DNA of 64,000 nucleotides from Chryseobacterium oleae (GTDB taxonomy: Bacteria; Bacteroidota; Bacteroidia; Flavobacteriales; Weeksellaceae). The notes beneath the pieces were generated by a model. That model was not told the origin of the DNA. It was given only the letters and a program-made list of their open reading frames with translations, and did no database searches. The DNA is taken from contig NZ_FOVD01000003.1 in the NCBI RefSeq assembly GCF_900115055.1, forward strand, positions 62,001-126,000, given 5' to 3'. The position numbers were made by a program, and so were the translations under genes. Positions 51,568 through 59,997 of this stretch are shown here, one piece after another (position 1 is the stretch's first letter; each line of letters opens with the position of its first letter).

Positions 51568-51743
51568 AAAATACTTATTTCCTGCAAAGATAAGCTATTG
51601 ATATTTGGTTTATATCCCGAAACCGGATGCTGGCTGCAATTATTTTCTTTTTAAGTGAAAAAAATTATATTGCCGATTTGTCCGATAATTCAGTTTTGGA
51701 CGATTTTTTGAGTATTTTTATCCAAAATTCGAGAAATCTAAAT

Positions 51744-52349
51744 ATGAAAAAAGCGTTAATAATCGTAGATGTACAGAATGATTTCTGTGAAGGCGGCGCA
51801 TTAGCAGTTCCGGAAGCGAATGAAGTGATTCCATACATCAACCTTTTGATGGAGGAAAATGAATATGATCAAATCGTTCTTACCCAGGACTGGCATCCTT
51901 CCGATCATAAAAGTTTTGCAAGCAACAACAACAGAAAAGTCGGTGAAAGTATTATCCTGAACGGTGTTCCCCAGTTTATGTGGCCGGATCACTGTGTCCA
52001 GGGAACTTTCGGGGCAGAATTCCATAAAGATTTAAACAGAGATAAAGTCACCCATATCATCCAAAAAGGAAAAAACACTGAGATCGACAGCTACAGCGGA
52101 TTCCAGGACAATAATCACTTTATGAAAACAGGACTGGATGATTTCCTTAAATACCATGAAATCCAGTTGCTTGAAGTAGTAGGTCTTGCGATGGATTACT
52201 GTGTAAAATTCACCTGTACAGATGCAGTAGCCAACGGATACATCACGTGTCTTCACTTCAACGGAACAAAAGCAGTTAATGTAAAACCTGAGAATGGCAG
52301 AGATGCTATTTATGAAATGATTCAGAAGGGAGTTACGATTTTGGGATAA
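51744..52349 (+). CDS. pncA: Nicotinamidase / pyrazinamidase
   Basis: A 201-residue isochorismatase-fold amidase that hydrolyses nicotinamide to nicotinate for NAD recycling. Asp9 (V-D-V-Q-N-D-F) and Cys153 (G-L-A-M-D-Y-C) are catalytic with a lysine in Q-K-G-K; Asp49, His51 and His55 (Q-D-W-H-P-S-D-H) bind the metal. I use the ATG at 51744, where the family N-terminus M-K-K-A-L-I-I-V-D begins; the open frame upstream is promoter DNA. A terminator follows at 52440. A relic of its 5' end lies at 50241-50350. Confidence 0.92.
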   Translation: MKKALIIVDVQNDFCEGGALAVPEANEVIPYINLLMEENEYDQIVLTQDWHPSDHKSFASNNNRKVGESIILNGVPQFMWPDHCVQGTFGAEFHKDLNRDKVTHIIQKGKNTEIDSYSGFQDNNHFMKTGLDDFLKYHEIQLLEVVGLAMDYCVKFTCTDAVANGYITCLHFNGTKAVNVKPENGRDAIYEMIQKGVTILG

Positions 52350-52439
52350 TTTTTTGATGAGTTATCAATGATGAATTATTAGTGATGAGTTTGAGAGTAT
52401 CCAAATAACTTTCTACTTATAATTATATCTAAATAATAC

Positions 52440-52470
52440 AAAGACGCAGAGAAATCTGCGTCTTTTTTTG
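52440..52470 (+). terminator. Rho-independent terminator after pncA
   Basis: A perfect 10-bp stem AAAGACGCAG / CTGCGTCTTT, 6-nt loop, followed by T-run. Confidence 0.85.
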
Positions 52471-52550
52471 CCTGCTTACACTATCCTTATTAACTTATAA
52501 CCCATCACTTATAACTCATAACTTCCCACCCCAGTTTTCAGATAATTATC

Positions 52551-52558
52551 TATATTTG
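52551..52558 (+). promoter_or_regulatory. -7 element TATATTTG of the amidase gene
   Basis: It matches TAnnTTTG 16 bp before the ATG at 52574. The upstream in-frame TTG at 52556 lies inside this element and is therefore not the start. Confidence 0.65.
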
Positions 52559-52573
52559 AAAGAAATACACCGA

Positions 52574-54136
52574 ATGAAAAAAAGCATTGTATTGGGAGCA
52601 TTTTTCACTGTTGTTCTGGGAAAAGCTCAAAACACAACCCATAATGAATTTAAATATCTGGAATATGATATCCAGAAAATTCAAAGTCTTTACAAAGATC
52701 AGAAAACTACCGTAAAAGAAGTGGTGGAAGCTTATCTGAAGCGCATCAATGATGTTGATAAAAACGGAGTCAAGCTTAATTCAATCATTACCGTCAATCC
52801 GGATGCGGTCAGAATTGCAGATTCTTTGGATCATATCAGTTCAAAATTTAAAGATAAACCACTGTTTGGAATTCCTGTTTTACTGAAAGACAATATAGAT
52901 ACCCGCGATAAAATGCCGAATACTGCAGGATCTTTGGCATTAAAGAATTCTTTTCCGCTGCAGGACAGTTATCTGGTGAAAAAATTACGGGAAGCCGGAG
53001 CAGTCATTATTGGAAAAACCAATCTCAGCGAATGGGCCAACTTCCGGGGAATGAAATCTACCAGCGGTTGGAGCGGACTCGGTGGCCTGACAAAAAATCC
53101 ATACATTTTAGATAGAAATACCTGCGGATCCAGTGCTGGTTCCGGAGCGGCTATCTCTGCCAACCTGGGTATTGTGGCTATTGGTACGGAAACCAACGGA
53201 TCTATCGTCTGTCCTTCCAGTATCAATGGAATTGTTGGATTAAAACCAACGGTGGGATTAATTTCAAGACAGGGAATCATTCCTATTTCAAGCACACAGG
53301 ACACGCCGGGACCTATGGCAAGAACCGTGAAAGATGTTGCGATAAGTTTAGGAACTATGGCAGGTGAAGATAAGAGTGATGTAAAAACATTTGGAAATAC
53401 TCCGTTTCTCCATAAAGACTACACCCGATACCTGAACTTAAAAGGATTGAAAGGAAAAAGATTAGGATATGTAAAAGGAATCACCAACGGGGCCAGTAAG
53501 AAAGTGGATGAACTGTTTTTACAGACCTTAAAGGTATTGGAAAGGCAGGGAGCTATTATCGTAGAAATAGAAAAAGATCTGCTTTCCGGAGAAGTATATG
53601 AAAAATCTCTGGAGCTGATGATTGATGAATATAAAGATGGGATCAACGATTATCTTGCCTCACTGGGTAAAAATGCACCAATAAAAAATATAGACGAACT
53701 GATTGCCTTCAATAAAAACAATAAAGAAGAACTGAAATATTTCGGGCAGGAATATCTGGAAATGGCTGCAAAAAGTAAGGGCACCAAAGAAGAAGGCTAT
53801 GCCAAAGCCGTTAAAACTGCACAGGAAGGCAGCGGTGAGAAAGGAATTGATCTCGCTATGAAGAAATATAATCTTGATGCCATCGTTTCTCCAACGACAA
53901 CGGAAGCCTGGAAAACAGATTTAATAAACGGAGATCATTACACTTTCGGAAGTGCAGATGCGGCAGCCATCGCAGGATATCCAAGCATTACACTGACAAT
54001 GGGCTATATCGACGGACTTCCTGTCGGGATTTTATTTTCTGCAGAAAAATGGAGCGAAGGAAAACTGATTAATATGGCTTATACTTTTGAACAGGCGAGT
54101 CCGCAGAGGAAGGTTCCGCAGTTTTTGAAGGAATAA
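52574..54136 (+). CDS. Exported amidase-signature-family amidase
   Basis: A 520-residue enzyme with a signal peptide (1-18, ending G-K-A-Q). The Ser-cisSer-Lys triad is visible: Lys105 in L-L-K-D-N, the cis-serine in C-G-S-S-A-G-S (Ser186/187) and the nucleophile Ser210 in E-T-N-G-S-I-V. It hydrolyses an amide bond in the periplasm or at the surface; the substrate is unknown. Similar exported amidases are common in flavobacteria. It is monocistronic, with its own promoter, and a terminator is shared with the convergent gene. Confidence 0.9.
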   Translation: MKKSIVLGAFFTVVLGKAQNTTHNEFKYLEYDIQKIQSLYKDQKTTVKEVVEAYLKRINDVDKNGVKLNSIITVNPDAVRIADSLDHISSKFKDKPLFGIPVLLKDNIDTRDKMPNTAGSLALKNSFPLQDSYLVKKLREAGAVIIGKTNLSEWANFRGMKSTSGWSGLGGLTKNPYILDRNTCGSSAGSGAAISANLGIVAIGTETNGSIVCPSSINGIVGLKPTVGLISRQGIIPISSTQDTPGPMARTVKDVAISLGTMAGEDKSDVKTFGNTPFLHKDYTRYLNLKGLKGKRLGYVKGITNGASKKVDELFLQTLKVLERQGAIIVEIEKDLLSGEVYEKSLELMIDEYKDGINDYLASLGKNAPIKNIDELIAFNKNNKEELKYFGQEYLEMAAKSKGTKEEGYAKAVKTAQEGSGEKGIDLAMKKYNLDAIVSPTTTEAWKTDLINGDHYTFGSADAAAIAGYPSITLTMGYIDGLPVGILFSAEKWSEGKLINMAYTFEQASPQRKVPQFLKE

Positions 54137-54229
54137 CAGGTTGTGGGTTCTGAGAAGATAAGGATTTTAGTTTGACTTAAAGTTTAATGGGATTAATTTA
54201 AAAACTTGAGGAGCGCATAAGCTTTTTTT

Positions 54230-54390
54230 ACGCAAAGGTCTATTTTAATACCGATGATTTAAGGCTGCAAAGAAGGAATCAATTTCATTGATTCGATTAA
54301 GCGGATGTTTTAGGCAATCGCTTCATCAGTGACGCAGTCACAGTCTTTCCCTTCCTCAAAACTAAACGTCAACAAGATGAAGCTTTGCGT
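54230..54390. repeat. 160-bp dispersed element with terminal inverted repeats, copy 2
   Basis: Bounded by ACGCAAAG and CTTTGCGT, 161 bp, same orientation as the copy at 30555. The central ~100 bases are nearly identical. Here an additional outer inverted repeat CTTGAGGAGCG / CGCTCCTCAAG (54205-54215, 54405-54415) frames it. Confidence 0.8.
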
Positions 54391-54452
54391 TAAAAAATTT
54401 TACCCGCTCCTCAAGCTTTGCAGGTGATCCGTTTTATTATATGAAAAACAAA

Positions 54453-54484
54453 AAAGCGCGGAAATTTTATTTCCGCGCTTTTTA
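54453..54484. terminator. Bidirectional terminator
   Basis: An 11-bp perfect stem AAGCGCGGAAA / TTTCCGCGCTT, with A-run on the left and T-run on the right, between convergent genes. Confidence 0.85.
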
Positions 54485-54590
54485 TACTTTATAATTCTCT
54501 TCTAATGCTTATAATTCAGCTTTCCATTGTGATTCATAACCCGAATCCCGACATCTCGAAACTCCGTACTACGAATCCTGCAACAGCCTA

Positions 54591-55778
54591 TTAAAGCATT
54601 TTAAGATTATTAACTTCCAGTTCTGTAAGGATTCTCCAGTGTCCACGTTTGATGTTTTTCTTCGTCATTCCGGCAAACATCACTCTGTCTAAAGCTTCCA
54701 CTTCGTATCCAAGTCTTTGGAAAATTCTTCTGATAACACGGTTCCATCCGATATGAATTTCAATTCCGATTTCATTTTTAGGTTTCCCTTCAATGAATGA
54801 AATCTGATCTACTACCGCGATTCCTTCGTCAAGACGAATTCCTTCTACGATAAGTCTCATGTCTTCATTGGTCAGTTTTTTATCCAGTGTCACATGATAG
54901 ATCTTTTTAGCATCAAAAGATGGATGCGTCAGTTTTTTCGTCATGTGTCCGTCATTCGTTAAAAGAATAACTCCGGTTGTAGAACGGTCAAGTCTTCCAA
55001 CAGGGAAAAGACGGTACGGTGATGCATTCGCTACCAGATCCATTACTGTTTTTCTGGCTTTGTCATCTTTAGTGGTAGAAATATATCCTTTCGGTTTATT
55101 TAAAAGCACATATACCGGTTTTTCAGGGGTAATACCCTGTCCGTCAAAAACTACTTTATCGGTCTTCTGAACCTGATAGCCCATTTCGTTCACCACTACT
55201 CCGTTTACTTCTACCAGTCCCTGCGTAATCAGTTCGTCAGCTTCTCTTCTGCTGCAGATCCCGGAGTTTGCGATATACTTATTAAGACGGATGGTGTCTT
55301 TATGAACATCTTTTTCAATCTTGTTTAACCTTCTTTTCTGTACAAAAGATCTTGCCTTATCTTCATTTTTGTCATCTCCACTGGATGGTCTTCTTCCGTA
55401 TTTCAGGCTGCCTCTTTCATACTTGTCTCTGGTATCAAAACTCTTTGCACCTCCTCTTTTTGCAGCCGGTTTCCCGAAAGTTTTTCTTTCACGTCCTTCA
55501 CTTGAATTGGTGATGAAAGCTCTGCTTGCCGGTTTTTCACCAGCTTCTTCATCGCTGCTTTTTGCACTGTCATCACTTCTTTTGAAAGGTTTCTGTCCGA
55601 ACTTTGAATTACTGCCTTTACTGTCGAAATTTCTTTCGCCTGCTTTAGGGAAAGGTTTCTTAAAAGGTTTTGATCCTGAAGAATTTCCAGATCTGGAAGC
55701 ACGAGAATCATCAGAATTGTTTCTTGTTGAAGTTCTTGGTCTTTTTGGTCTTTCTGAATTATTATTATCTCTGCTCAT
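54591..55778 (-). CDS. RluB-type 23S rRNA pseudouridine synthase with long basic tail
   Basis: A 395-residue protein. Residues 1 to about 165 are a disordered, charged tail rich in S, R, K, G and F-G-K-P / K-P-F-K repeats. An S4 RNA-binding domain (R-L-N-K-Y-I-A-N-S-G-I-C-S-R-R-E-A-D) follows, then the catalytic domain with G-R-L-D-R-S-T-T-G-V, the Asp being catalytic. It isomerises a uridine in large-subunit rRNA. The start is the ATG at 55778, because the TTG six codons upstream lies in the TATCTTTG promoter element (55794-55801, leftward). Confidence 0.9.
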   Translation of the reverse strand: MSRDNNNSERPKRPRTSTRNNSDDSRASRSGNSSGSKPFKKPFPKAGERNFDSKGSNSKFGQKPFKRSDDSAKSSDEEAGEKPASRAFITNSSEGRERKTFGKPAAKRGGAKSFDTRDKYERGSLKYGRRPSSGDDKNEDKARSFVQKRRLNKIEKDVHKDTIRLNKYIANSGICSRREADELITQGLVEVNGVVVNEMGYQVQKTDKVVFDGQGITPEKPVYVLLNKPKGYISTTKDDKARKTVMDLVANASPYRLFPVGRLDRSTTGVILLTNDGHMTKKLTHPSFDAKKIYHVTLDKKLTNEDMRLIVEGIRLDEGIAVVDQISFIEGKPKNEIGIEIHIGWNRVIRRIFQRLGYEVEALDRVMFAGMTKKNIKRGHWRILTELEVNNLKML

Positions 55779-55793
55779 TTCTAAAAATTTCTG

Positions 55794-55842
55794 CAAAGAT
55801 AGTAATTTAGTTACGAGTTAAAAATTAAGAATCATAACTTTG
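55794..55842. promoter_or_regulatory. Divergent -7 elements of the RluB-type and aroB genes
   Basis: TATCTTTG reads leftward (55794-55801) for the pseudouridine synthase, and TAACTTTG reads rightward (55835-55842) for aroB. Both match TAnnTTTG and are 33 bp apart. Confidence 0.65.
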
Positions 55843-55880
55843 CAGAATAGTTTTATTTTAATTTTAAAGAAACTCCAATA

Positions 55881-56927
55881 ATGATAACAATATTAAACGA
55901 TGATTTTTCTCAATTAAACAGTTTTCTACACGAAAAATCTTTCAGTAAAATCTTTATTTTAGTTGATGAAAACACCCATGAATATTGTCTTCCTGTCCTT
56001 TTGGGCAATATGGAAACAGACTTAGGTTTTGAAATTTTAGAGATTGAGGCAGGTGAGGAAATGAAAAATATCCAGACTGCGAATCAGCTTTGGGAAATTC
56101 TTACCGAAATGCAGGCGGACAGAAAAGCACTGGTCATCAATCTTGGCGGCGGTGTGATCACAGATATGGGTGGTTTTATTGCATCAACTTATAAAAGAGG
56201 GGTTCAGTTCATCAATATCCCTACTACCCTTTTATCGATGTGTGACGCTTCTATAGGCGGAAAAACAGGAATAGACCTGATGCATTATAAAAATATGGTG
56301 GGAACTTTTGCCTTCCCGGAGCAGATCTTTATTTATCCTAAATTTTTAGAAACCCTTCCTTTTAAAGAATTGCGCAGCGGTTTTGCAGAAATGCTGAAGC
56401 ACGGTCTTATCGCTGACAAGGCACATTGGGACAGTTTGATTCAGATTCATAAACTGGATGTGGAAACTGTAGTTCCTCATATTCAGACTTCCATGGATAT
56501 CAAGCAGGATGTTGTAGAAAAGGACTTCCATGAAAAAAATATCAGAAAGACCCTGAATTTTGGGCACACGATAGGACATTCAGTAGAAAGCCTTTGTCTG
56601 AGCCAGGGAAATCCTATTCTTCATGGAGAAGCAGTCGCTATGGGAATGATCTGCGAGGCGCATCTGGCCCATCTTGAAGATCTTATCACTGAGGAAGATG
56701 CCACTTTTATCATCGAAAATATTCAGAGGTATTATCCTTACCTTGATATCAGCGACTTTACGGATGAAAGCATTACAGAACTTCTTCTTAATGATAAAAA
56801 GAATTCAGACAGTAAAATCAATTTTTCCCTGCTTACGGGAATAGGATCATGTACGTATGATTACCAGTGCAGCCAGGAAAATATTTTGAAATCTTTAGAA
56901 TTTTACAGAAAGCTAGATATCGTTTAA
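55881..56927 (+). CDS. aroB: 3-Dehydroquinate synthase
   Basis: A 348-residue NAD- and metal-dependent enzyme of the shikimate pathway that converts DAHP to 3-dehydroquinate. The NAD site G-G-G-V-I-T-D-M-G-G-F is near residues 90-100, I-P-T-T-L-L-S-M-C-D-A-S-I-G-G-K-T-G-I-D is unmistakable, and the metal ligands are in E-M-L-K-H-G, N-F-G-H-T-I-G-H and L-H-G-E-A-V. Length is normal. A separate promoter lies 39 bp upstream; a hairpin follows at 56981. Confidence 0.95.
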   Translation: MITILNDDFSQLNSFLHEKSFSKIFILVDENTHEYCLPVLLGNMETDLGFEILEIEAGEEMKNIQTANQLWEILTEMQADRKALVINLGGGVITDMGGFIASTYKRGVQFINIPTTLLSMCDASIGGKTGIDLMHYKNMVGTFAFPEQIFIYPKFLETLPFKELRSGFAEMLKHGLIADKAHWDSLIQIHKLDVETVVPHIQTSMDIKQDVVEKDFHEKNIRKTLNFGHTIGHSVESLCLSQGNPILHGEAVAMGMICEAHLAHLEDLITEEDATFIIENIQRYYPYLDISDFTDESITELLLNDKKNSDSKINFSLLTGIGSCTYDYQCSQENILKSLEFYRKLDIV

Positions 56928-56980
56928 GCTTACATACTGTCAGGAAGTTATAATCTGCAAATGATTAAGATACACCAACT

Positions 56981-57013
56981 AACCATGTCAAGTTTTTGAA
57001 CCTTGACATGGTT
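56981..57013. repeat. Hairpin AACCATGTCAAG / CTTGACATGGTT after aroB
   Basis: A 12-bp perfect stem with a 9-nt loop. It shares the TGTCAAG...CCTTGACA core with 30875-30903. It may end aroB transcription, but there is no T-run, so a dispersed repeat is equally likely. Confidence 0.6.
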
Positions 57014-57069
57014 CTACTTAACAGAAACTATTAAAAATTATCAACAGATACTCAGTCTCCCGGCTTCTA

Positions 57070-57825
57070 TTACTGATTCCCCGATATTTTACGCTGTAAA
57101 CGCTCTTTAATCGTTTGATAAACCTCTTCCAGCTCATTGGTATCATTATATAAATAAGGAAGAAAAAAACCAACTCCCTCTACTTTAACTCTTATCTTGT
57201 TTCCCATCCATTTGTCGGTTACCATATTGACTGTTAACTGATCTGTAAAGTAGGCTTTTTCCATTTTCTTGCGAAAAAACATAGAGACTGCGTGAAAGTT
57301 CCGTGCTCCGGTCCCAAAATCATAAATCGGGAAAAATTCAAAACTGTCGTCGTTGATGATAAGTTGTACAATCTTTTTCCGTCGGATGAATAATTTGATC
57401 CCGGTGAAAATACTGTACAGTGATGCCAGAAATAAAATAAAAAGCAAAGCCAGCATCACAATAAGCGCCGCAGACTTTCCCGTTTGAATTTCTTTTATAA
57501 TTTCAGGAACCGTGGGAAGTAAAAAATAAATAAAAAATGCAGGCAACACCATCATCACCAGACTGAACGTTGTGCTTCTGTAAGGCGAAATAAAGAACAG
57601 TTTCTGTCCGGTAGCATCCTGATGAACTGTCGTCAAAGGCGGAGGAACTGCTGTAAAAAAGTCATAAATGAATTTTAAGGTCAAAAGCAGGATCACAATA
57701 CCCACACCTGACATCACATAAATGGTGAAAGGATATTCAATGATGCCTGAAAGCATGACAAGCGTAGCAGCCACCATTAATACAACAAGGCTTATCGCAA
57801 ATCTTACTATCTTTTTATGTTCCAT
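57070..57825 (-). CDS. Membrane protein of unknown function
   Basis: A 251-residue protein with four hydrophobic helices in two pairs (residues about 8-55 and 88-145), then a soluble C-terminal region of about 100 residues that alternates short strands and ends in a helix (E-L-E-E-V-Y-Q-T-I-K-E-R). The layout, two helix pairs plus a PH-like tail, is reminiscent of bacterial bPH/STM3941-type proteins, but I cannot assign a family. It is monocistronic. Confidence 0.7.
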   Translation of the reverse strand: MEHKKIVRFAISLVVLMVAATLVMLSGIIEYPFTIYVMSGVGIVILLLTLKFIYDFFTAVPPPLTTVHQDATGQKLFFISPYRSTTFSLVMMVLPAFFIYFLLPTVPEIIKEIQTGKSAALIVMLALLFILFLASLYSIFTGIKLFIRRKKIVQLIINDDSFEFFPIYDFGTGARNFHAVSMFFRKKMEKAYFTDQLTVNMVTDKWMGNKIRVKVEGVGFFLPYLYNDTNELEEVYQTIKERLQRKISGNQ

Positions 57826-58225
57826 CGCAGCCTTTTATTTATGGTTATATCATATACGAAATCATTGAAATGATTCTTTATCAGGTTTTTCCAACTGAGT
57901 ACAAATCATTAAAAACTTTCATTACAATATTACATCTTATTATGAAATAACGCTGTTTTTAACTTATTTTAATAAAATATAACCCTGTTTTTACAGGTAA
58001 TATAATTTAGATCATTTCTAAACAAATGTTTGATAGGATAATTAAAAAACTGAAAATCAACTAATTAAATACACCCACCTAGGAATACCAACTCTATTAT
58101 GAGCTGACTTTTGTCATGTAAATTATTTTTGGCAAGCAATTTGAAAGATACTCTGCGTTCAACTGAAAACTGAACAGTAGTAAAATTTAAAATTAAGAAT
58201 AGTAAAATATTAAAAAATTAAAGTT
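57826..58225. other. Promoter region of the first porin gene
   Basis: This 400-bp AT-rich spacer lies between divergent genes. The only signal I can support is the sigma-54-type element at 58130-58144. The bases before it are low-complexity A/T without TAnnTTTG. Confidence 0.5.
58130..58144 (+). promoter_or_regulatory. Sigma-54-type -24/-12 element, porin 1
   Basis: TGGCAAGCAATTTGA, preceded by T: matches TTGGC-N3-N4-TTGnW with correct GG to G spacing (the final C is A). Start of the porin gene is 82 bp downstream. Confidence 0.65.
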
Positions 58226-58861
58226 ATGAAAAAGTTAATTTTAGGATTAGCAGTAACTGCAAGTTCACTGGCATTCGCACAACAGACTCCAAAGTCTTCT
58301 TCTAACCCGGTAACATTTGGTGTAAAAGGTGGGATGAACGTATCTTCTCTTTCTAAAGACGAAGGTTTAGATGATCAAAAATCTAAAATCGGTTTCAACG
58401 CAGGTGTATTTGCTAACATTCCAGTTGCAGAATCATTCAGCATTCAGCCGGAGGTTTTATACTCTCAGTATGGTTCAAAATCTGAGTATACTGTATTAGG
58501 AAACAAGTATTCTTCTTCAACTAAATTAGATTACATCGCTGTACCGGTAATGTTCCAGTACAACCTGATCCCTAATCTTTTTGTAGAGGCAGGTCCTGAG
58601 TTTGGTTTTATGGTGAGTGCAAAAAACAAAATCAAAAACGAATCTAACGGAAACTCTTCTACTTCTGATAACTACAAAGATGATTTAAAAACATTCAACT
58701 TTGGTATCGGTATTGGAGCAGGATATTACTTCACGGATAACTTTGGAATTACAGCGAGATATGTTGCTGGTTTAACAGACGTAGCTAAAGACAGACCTAA
58801 CGGATCTGATGCTGTAAGAAACAACACATTCCAGGTAGGATTGGCTTATAAATTCAAATAA
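58226..58861 (+). CDS. Porin-family outer-membrane beta-barrel protein 1
   Basis: A 211-residue protein: a signal peptide (1-18, ending A-F-A-Q), then an eight-strand-like beta barrel of the PorT/OMP_b-brl_2 type. Motifs shared with its paralogues are G-V-K-G-G-M-N, F-N-A-G-V-F-A-N-I-P-V-A-E, S-I-Q-P-E-V-L-Y-S-Q, V-E-A-G-P-E-F-G-F and F-N-F-G-I-G-I-G-A-G-Y-Y-F, ending in Y-K-F-K with the terminal aromatic typical of outer-membrane proteins. It is the first gene of an array of three intact paralogues and one broken one. Confidence 0.88.
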   Translation: MKKLILGLAVTASSLAFAQQTPKSSSNPVTFGVKGGMNVSSLSKDEGLDDQKSKIGFNAGVFANIPVAESFSIQPEVLYSQYGSKSEYTVLGNKYSSSTKLDYIAVPVMFQYNLIPNLFVEAGPEFGFMVSAKNKIKNESNGNSSTSDNYKDDLKTFNFGIGIGAGYYFTDNFGITARYVAGLTDVAKDRPNGSDAVRNNTFQVGLAYKFK

Positions 58862-58901
58862 TAAGCTTTAACATTCAGATAACAAATTTTATATTCAATA
58901 G

Positions 58902-58934
58902 AAAGCCGGGCTATGTATTTAGTCCGGTTTTTTT
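58902..58934 (+). terminator. Terminator after porin 1
   Basis: Imperfect stem AAGCCGGGCT / AGTCCGGTTT followed by a T-run of seven, 40 bp after the stop. Confidence 0.7.
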
Positions 58935-58964
58935 GTGTGGAAAATTTTCTCCATTCAGCATTTT

Positions 58965-58979
58965 TGGCAAGAAGTTTGC
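58965..58979 (+). promoter_or_regulatory. Orphan sigma-54-type -24/-12 element
   Basis: TGGCAAGAAGTTTGC fits the sigma-54 consensus at every strongly conserved position. No gene follows before the terminator at 59069, so the predicted transcript is only about 115 nt. Confidence 0.6.
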
Positions 58980-59068
58980 GTATATCAGATAAGCCGGAAG
59001 ACATTGTTTTTTTTAAACAGTATCTGAAAGCAAAAAAAGTTTCTTCATATACAAATTGATTTCAATAG

Positions 59069-59104
59069 AAAAGGTCAGGTTTATTCATTTAAGCCTGACC
59101 TTTT
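59069..59104 (+). terminator. Terminator hairpin AAAAGGTCAGG / CCTGACCTTTT
   Basis: A perfect 11-bp stem. It ends the short unit that begins at the orphan sigma-54 element. An almost identical hairpin lies at 59941-59976. Confidence 0.75.
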
Positions 59105-59139
59105 CGCGTAAAACATGATATTTATCAGTTTAATCCCTT

Positions 59140-59154
59140 TGGCGGGAATTTTGA
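59140..59154 (+). promoter_or_regulatory. Sigma-54-type -24/-12 element, porin 2
   Basis: TGGCGGGAATTTTGA keeps the invariant TTGGC and TTG at the right spacing but has GGG where the others have AAG. The porin start is 37 bp downstream. Confidence 0.55.
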
Positions 59155-59190
59155 TGCAGTGTGAGAACATAAGTTTAAACTTTAAAAATC

Positions 59191-59883
59191 ATGAAAAAAC
59201 TAATTTTAGGATTAGCATTTGCAGGAAGCCTTTTGGTGAATGCACAGGAAAAAACTAAATCTACATCACCGATTACTTTCGGGGTTAAAGCAGGATTCAA
59301 CGCTTCTACTCTTTCCAAGTATGATGGATATGATGGGTATGATAATGATCAGAAGCTGAAACCAGGTTTCAATGCTGGGGTATTTGTAAATATTCCGGTA
59401 GCAGAGAAATTCAGCGTTCAACCGGAAGTTCTTTTTAGCCAATTGGGTTCAAAAACTGAAGAAAAAGAGGTGTACTATAATAATTCTGATAAATTCAAAA
59501 GAGAAACTGATTACAAAAAAACATTGAATTATCTTACCATTCCTGTAATGGTACAGTACAATATCCTTCCTCAGCTTTATGTAGAAGCAGGGCCTGAGTT
59601 CGGATTTCTTTTAGGAGGAAAGGATAAAGGGGACTTGACTCTTACCCAAACTTCCGGAAATACAACGACAACGCAAACAACAAGCTTTTCGGAAAATATT
59701 GTTAAAGATCTTCACAATAAATTCAATTTCGGAATCGGTATTGGAGCAGGATATTATTTTACTCAAAATTTTGGGGTAACAGCCAGATTTACGGCAGGTA
59801 TTACAGATATCTACAAGCATAACAACGGTGATGCTGTTAGAAACAATGCATTCCAGGTGGGTGTAGCTTACAAATTCAAATAA
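59191..59883 (+). CDS. Porin-family outer-membrane beta-barrel protein 2
   Basis: A 230-residue paralogue of porin 1. The signal peptide (1-18) ends V-N-A-Q. It shares F-N-A-G-V-F-V-N-I-P-V-A-E-K-F-S, V-E-A-G-P-E-F-G-F-L-L-G-G, the G-I-G-I-G-A-G-Y-Y-F-T-Q-N-F-G-V strand and the Y-K-F-K end. Differences are in surface-loop-like segments: a G-Y-D repeat near residue 45 and a T/Q/S-rich loop around residue 155. Expression is probably separate from porin 1, because a terminator and a new -24/-12 element precede it. Confidence 0.88.
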   Translation: MKKLILGLAFAGSLLVNAQEKTKSTSPITFGVKAGFNASTLSKYDGYDGYDNDQKLKPGFNAGVFVNIPVAEKFSVQPEVLFSQLGSKTEEKEVYYNNSDKFKRETDYKKTLNYLTIPVMVQYNILPQLYVEAGPEFGFLLGGKDKGDLTLTQTSGNTTTTQTTSFSENIVKDLHNKFNFGIGIGAGYYFTQNFGVTARFTAGITDIYKHNNGDAVRNNAFQVGVAYKFK

Positions 59884-59940
59884 TACGTATCATAAAATGC
59901 TGGAATTTTATTTAATCCAGTGTTGATAAAGAGATTTTAC

Positions 59941-59976
59941 AAAAGGTCAGGTTTATTCGTTTAAGCCTGGTCTTTT
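59941..59976 (+). terminator. Terminator hairpin after porin 2
   Basis: An imperfect version of the 59069 hairpin (AAAAGGTCAGG / CCTGGTCTTTT, two G-U pairs) with the same loop. It precedes the broken porin copy. Confidence 0.65.
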
Positions 59977-59997
59977 GATTTATAATAGACTTCCTTA

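Larger units (their letters stand above)
54137..54590. other. Intergenic region with repeat element and terminator
   Basis: This 454-bp gap between the amidase and RluB-type genes contains the second copy of the 160-bp repeat, the terminator hairpin at 54453-54484, and an ACCCGAATCCCGACA word (about 54539) also found at 4091. No gene is seen. Confidence 0.6.

Noticed and set aside
51627..51744. N-terminal extension of PncA by 39 residues
   Set aside because: The extension has no family similarity and lies in the leader, which is partly duplicated at 50241; the conserved N-terminus starts at 51744.
52556..52574. TTG start of the amidase six codons upstream
   Set aside because: The TTG lies inside the TATATTTG promoter element, so it would not be in the transcript; the ATG at 52574 begins a good signal peptide.
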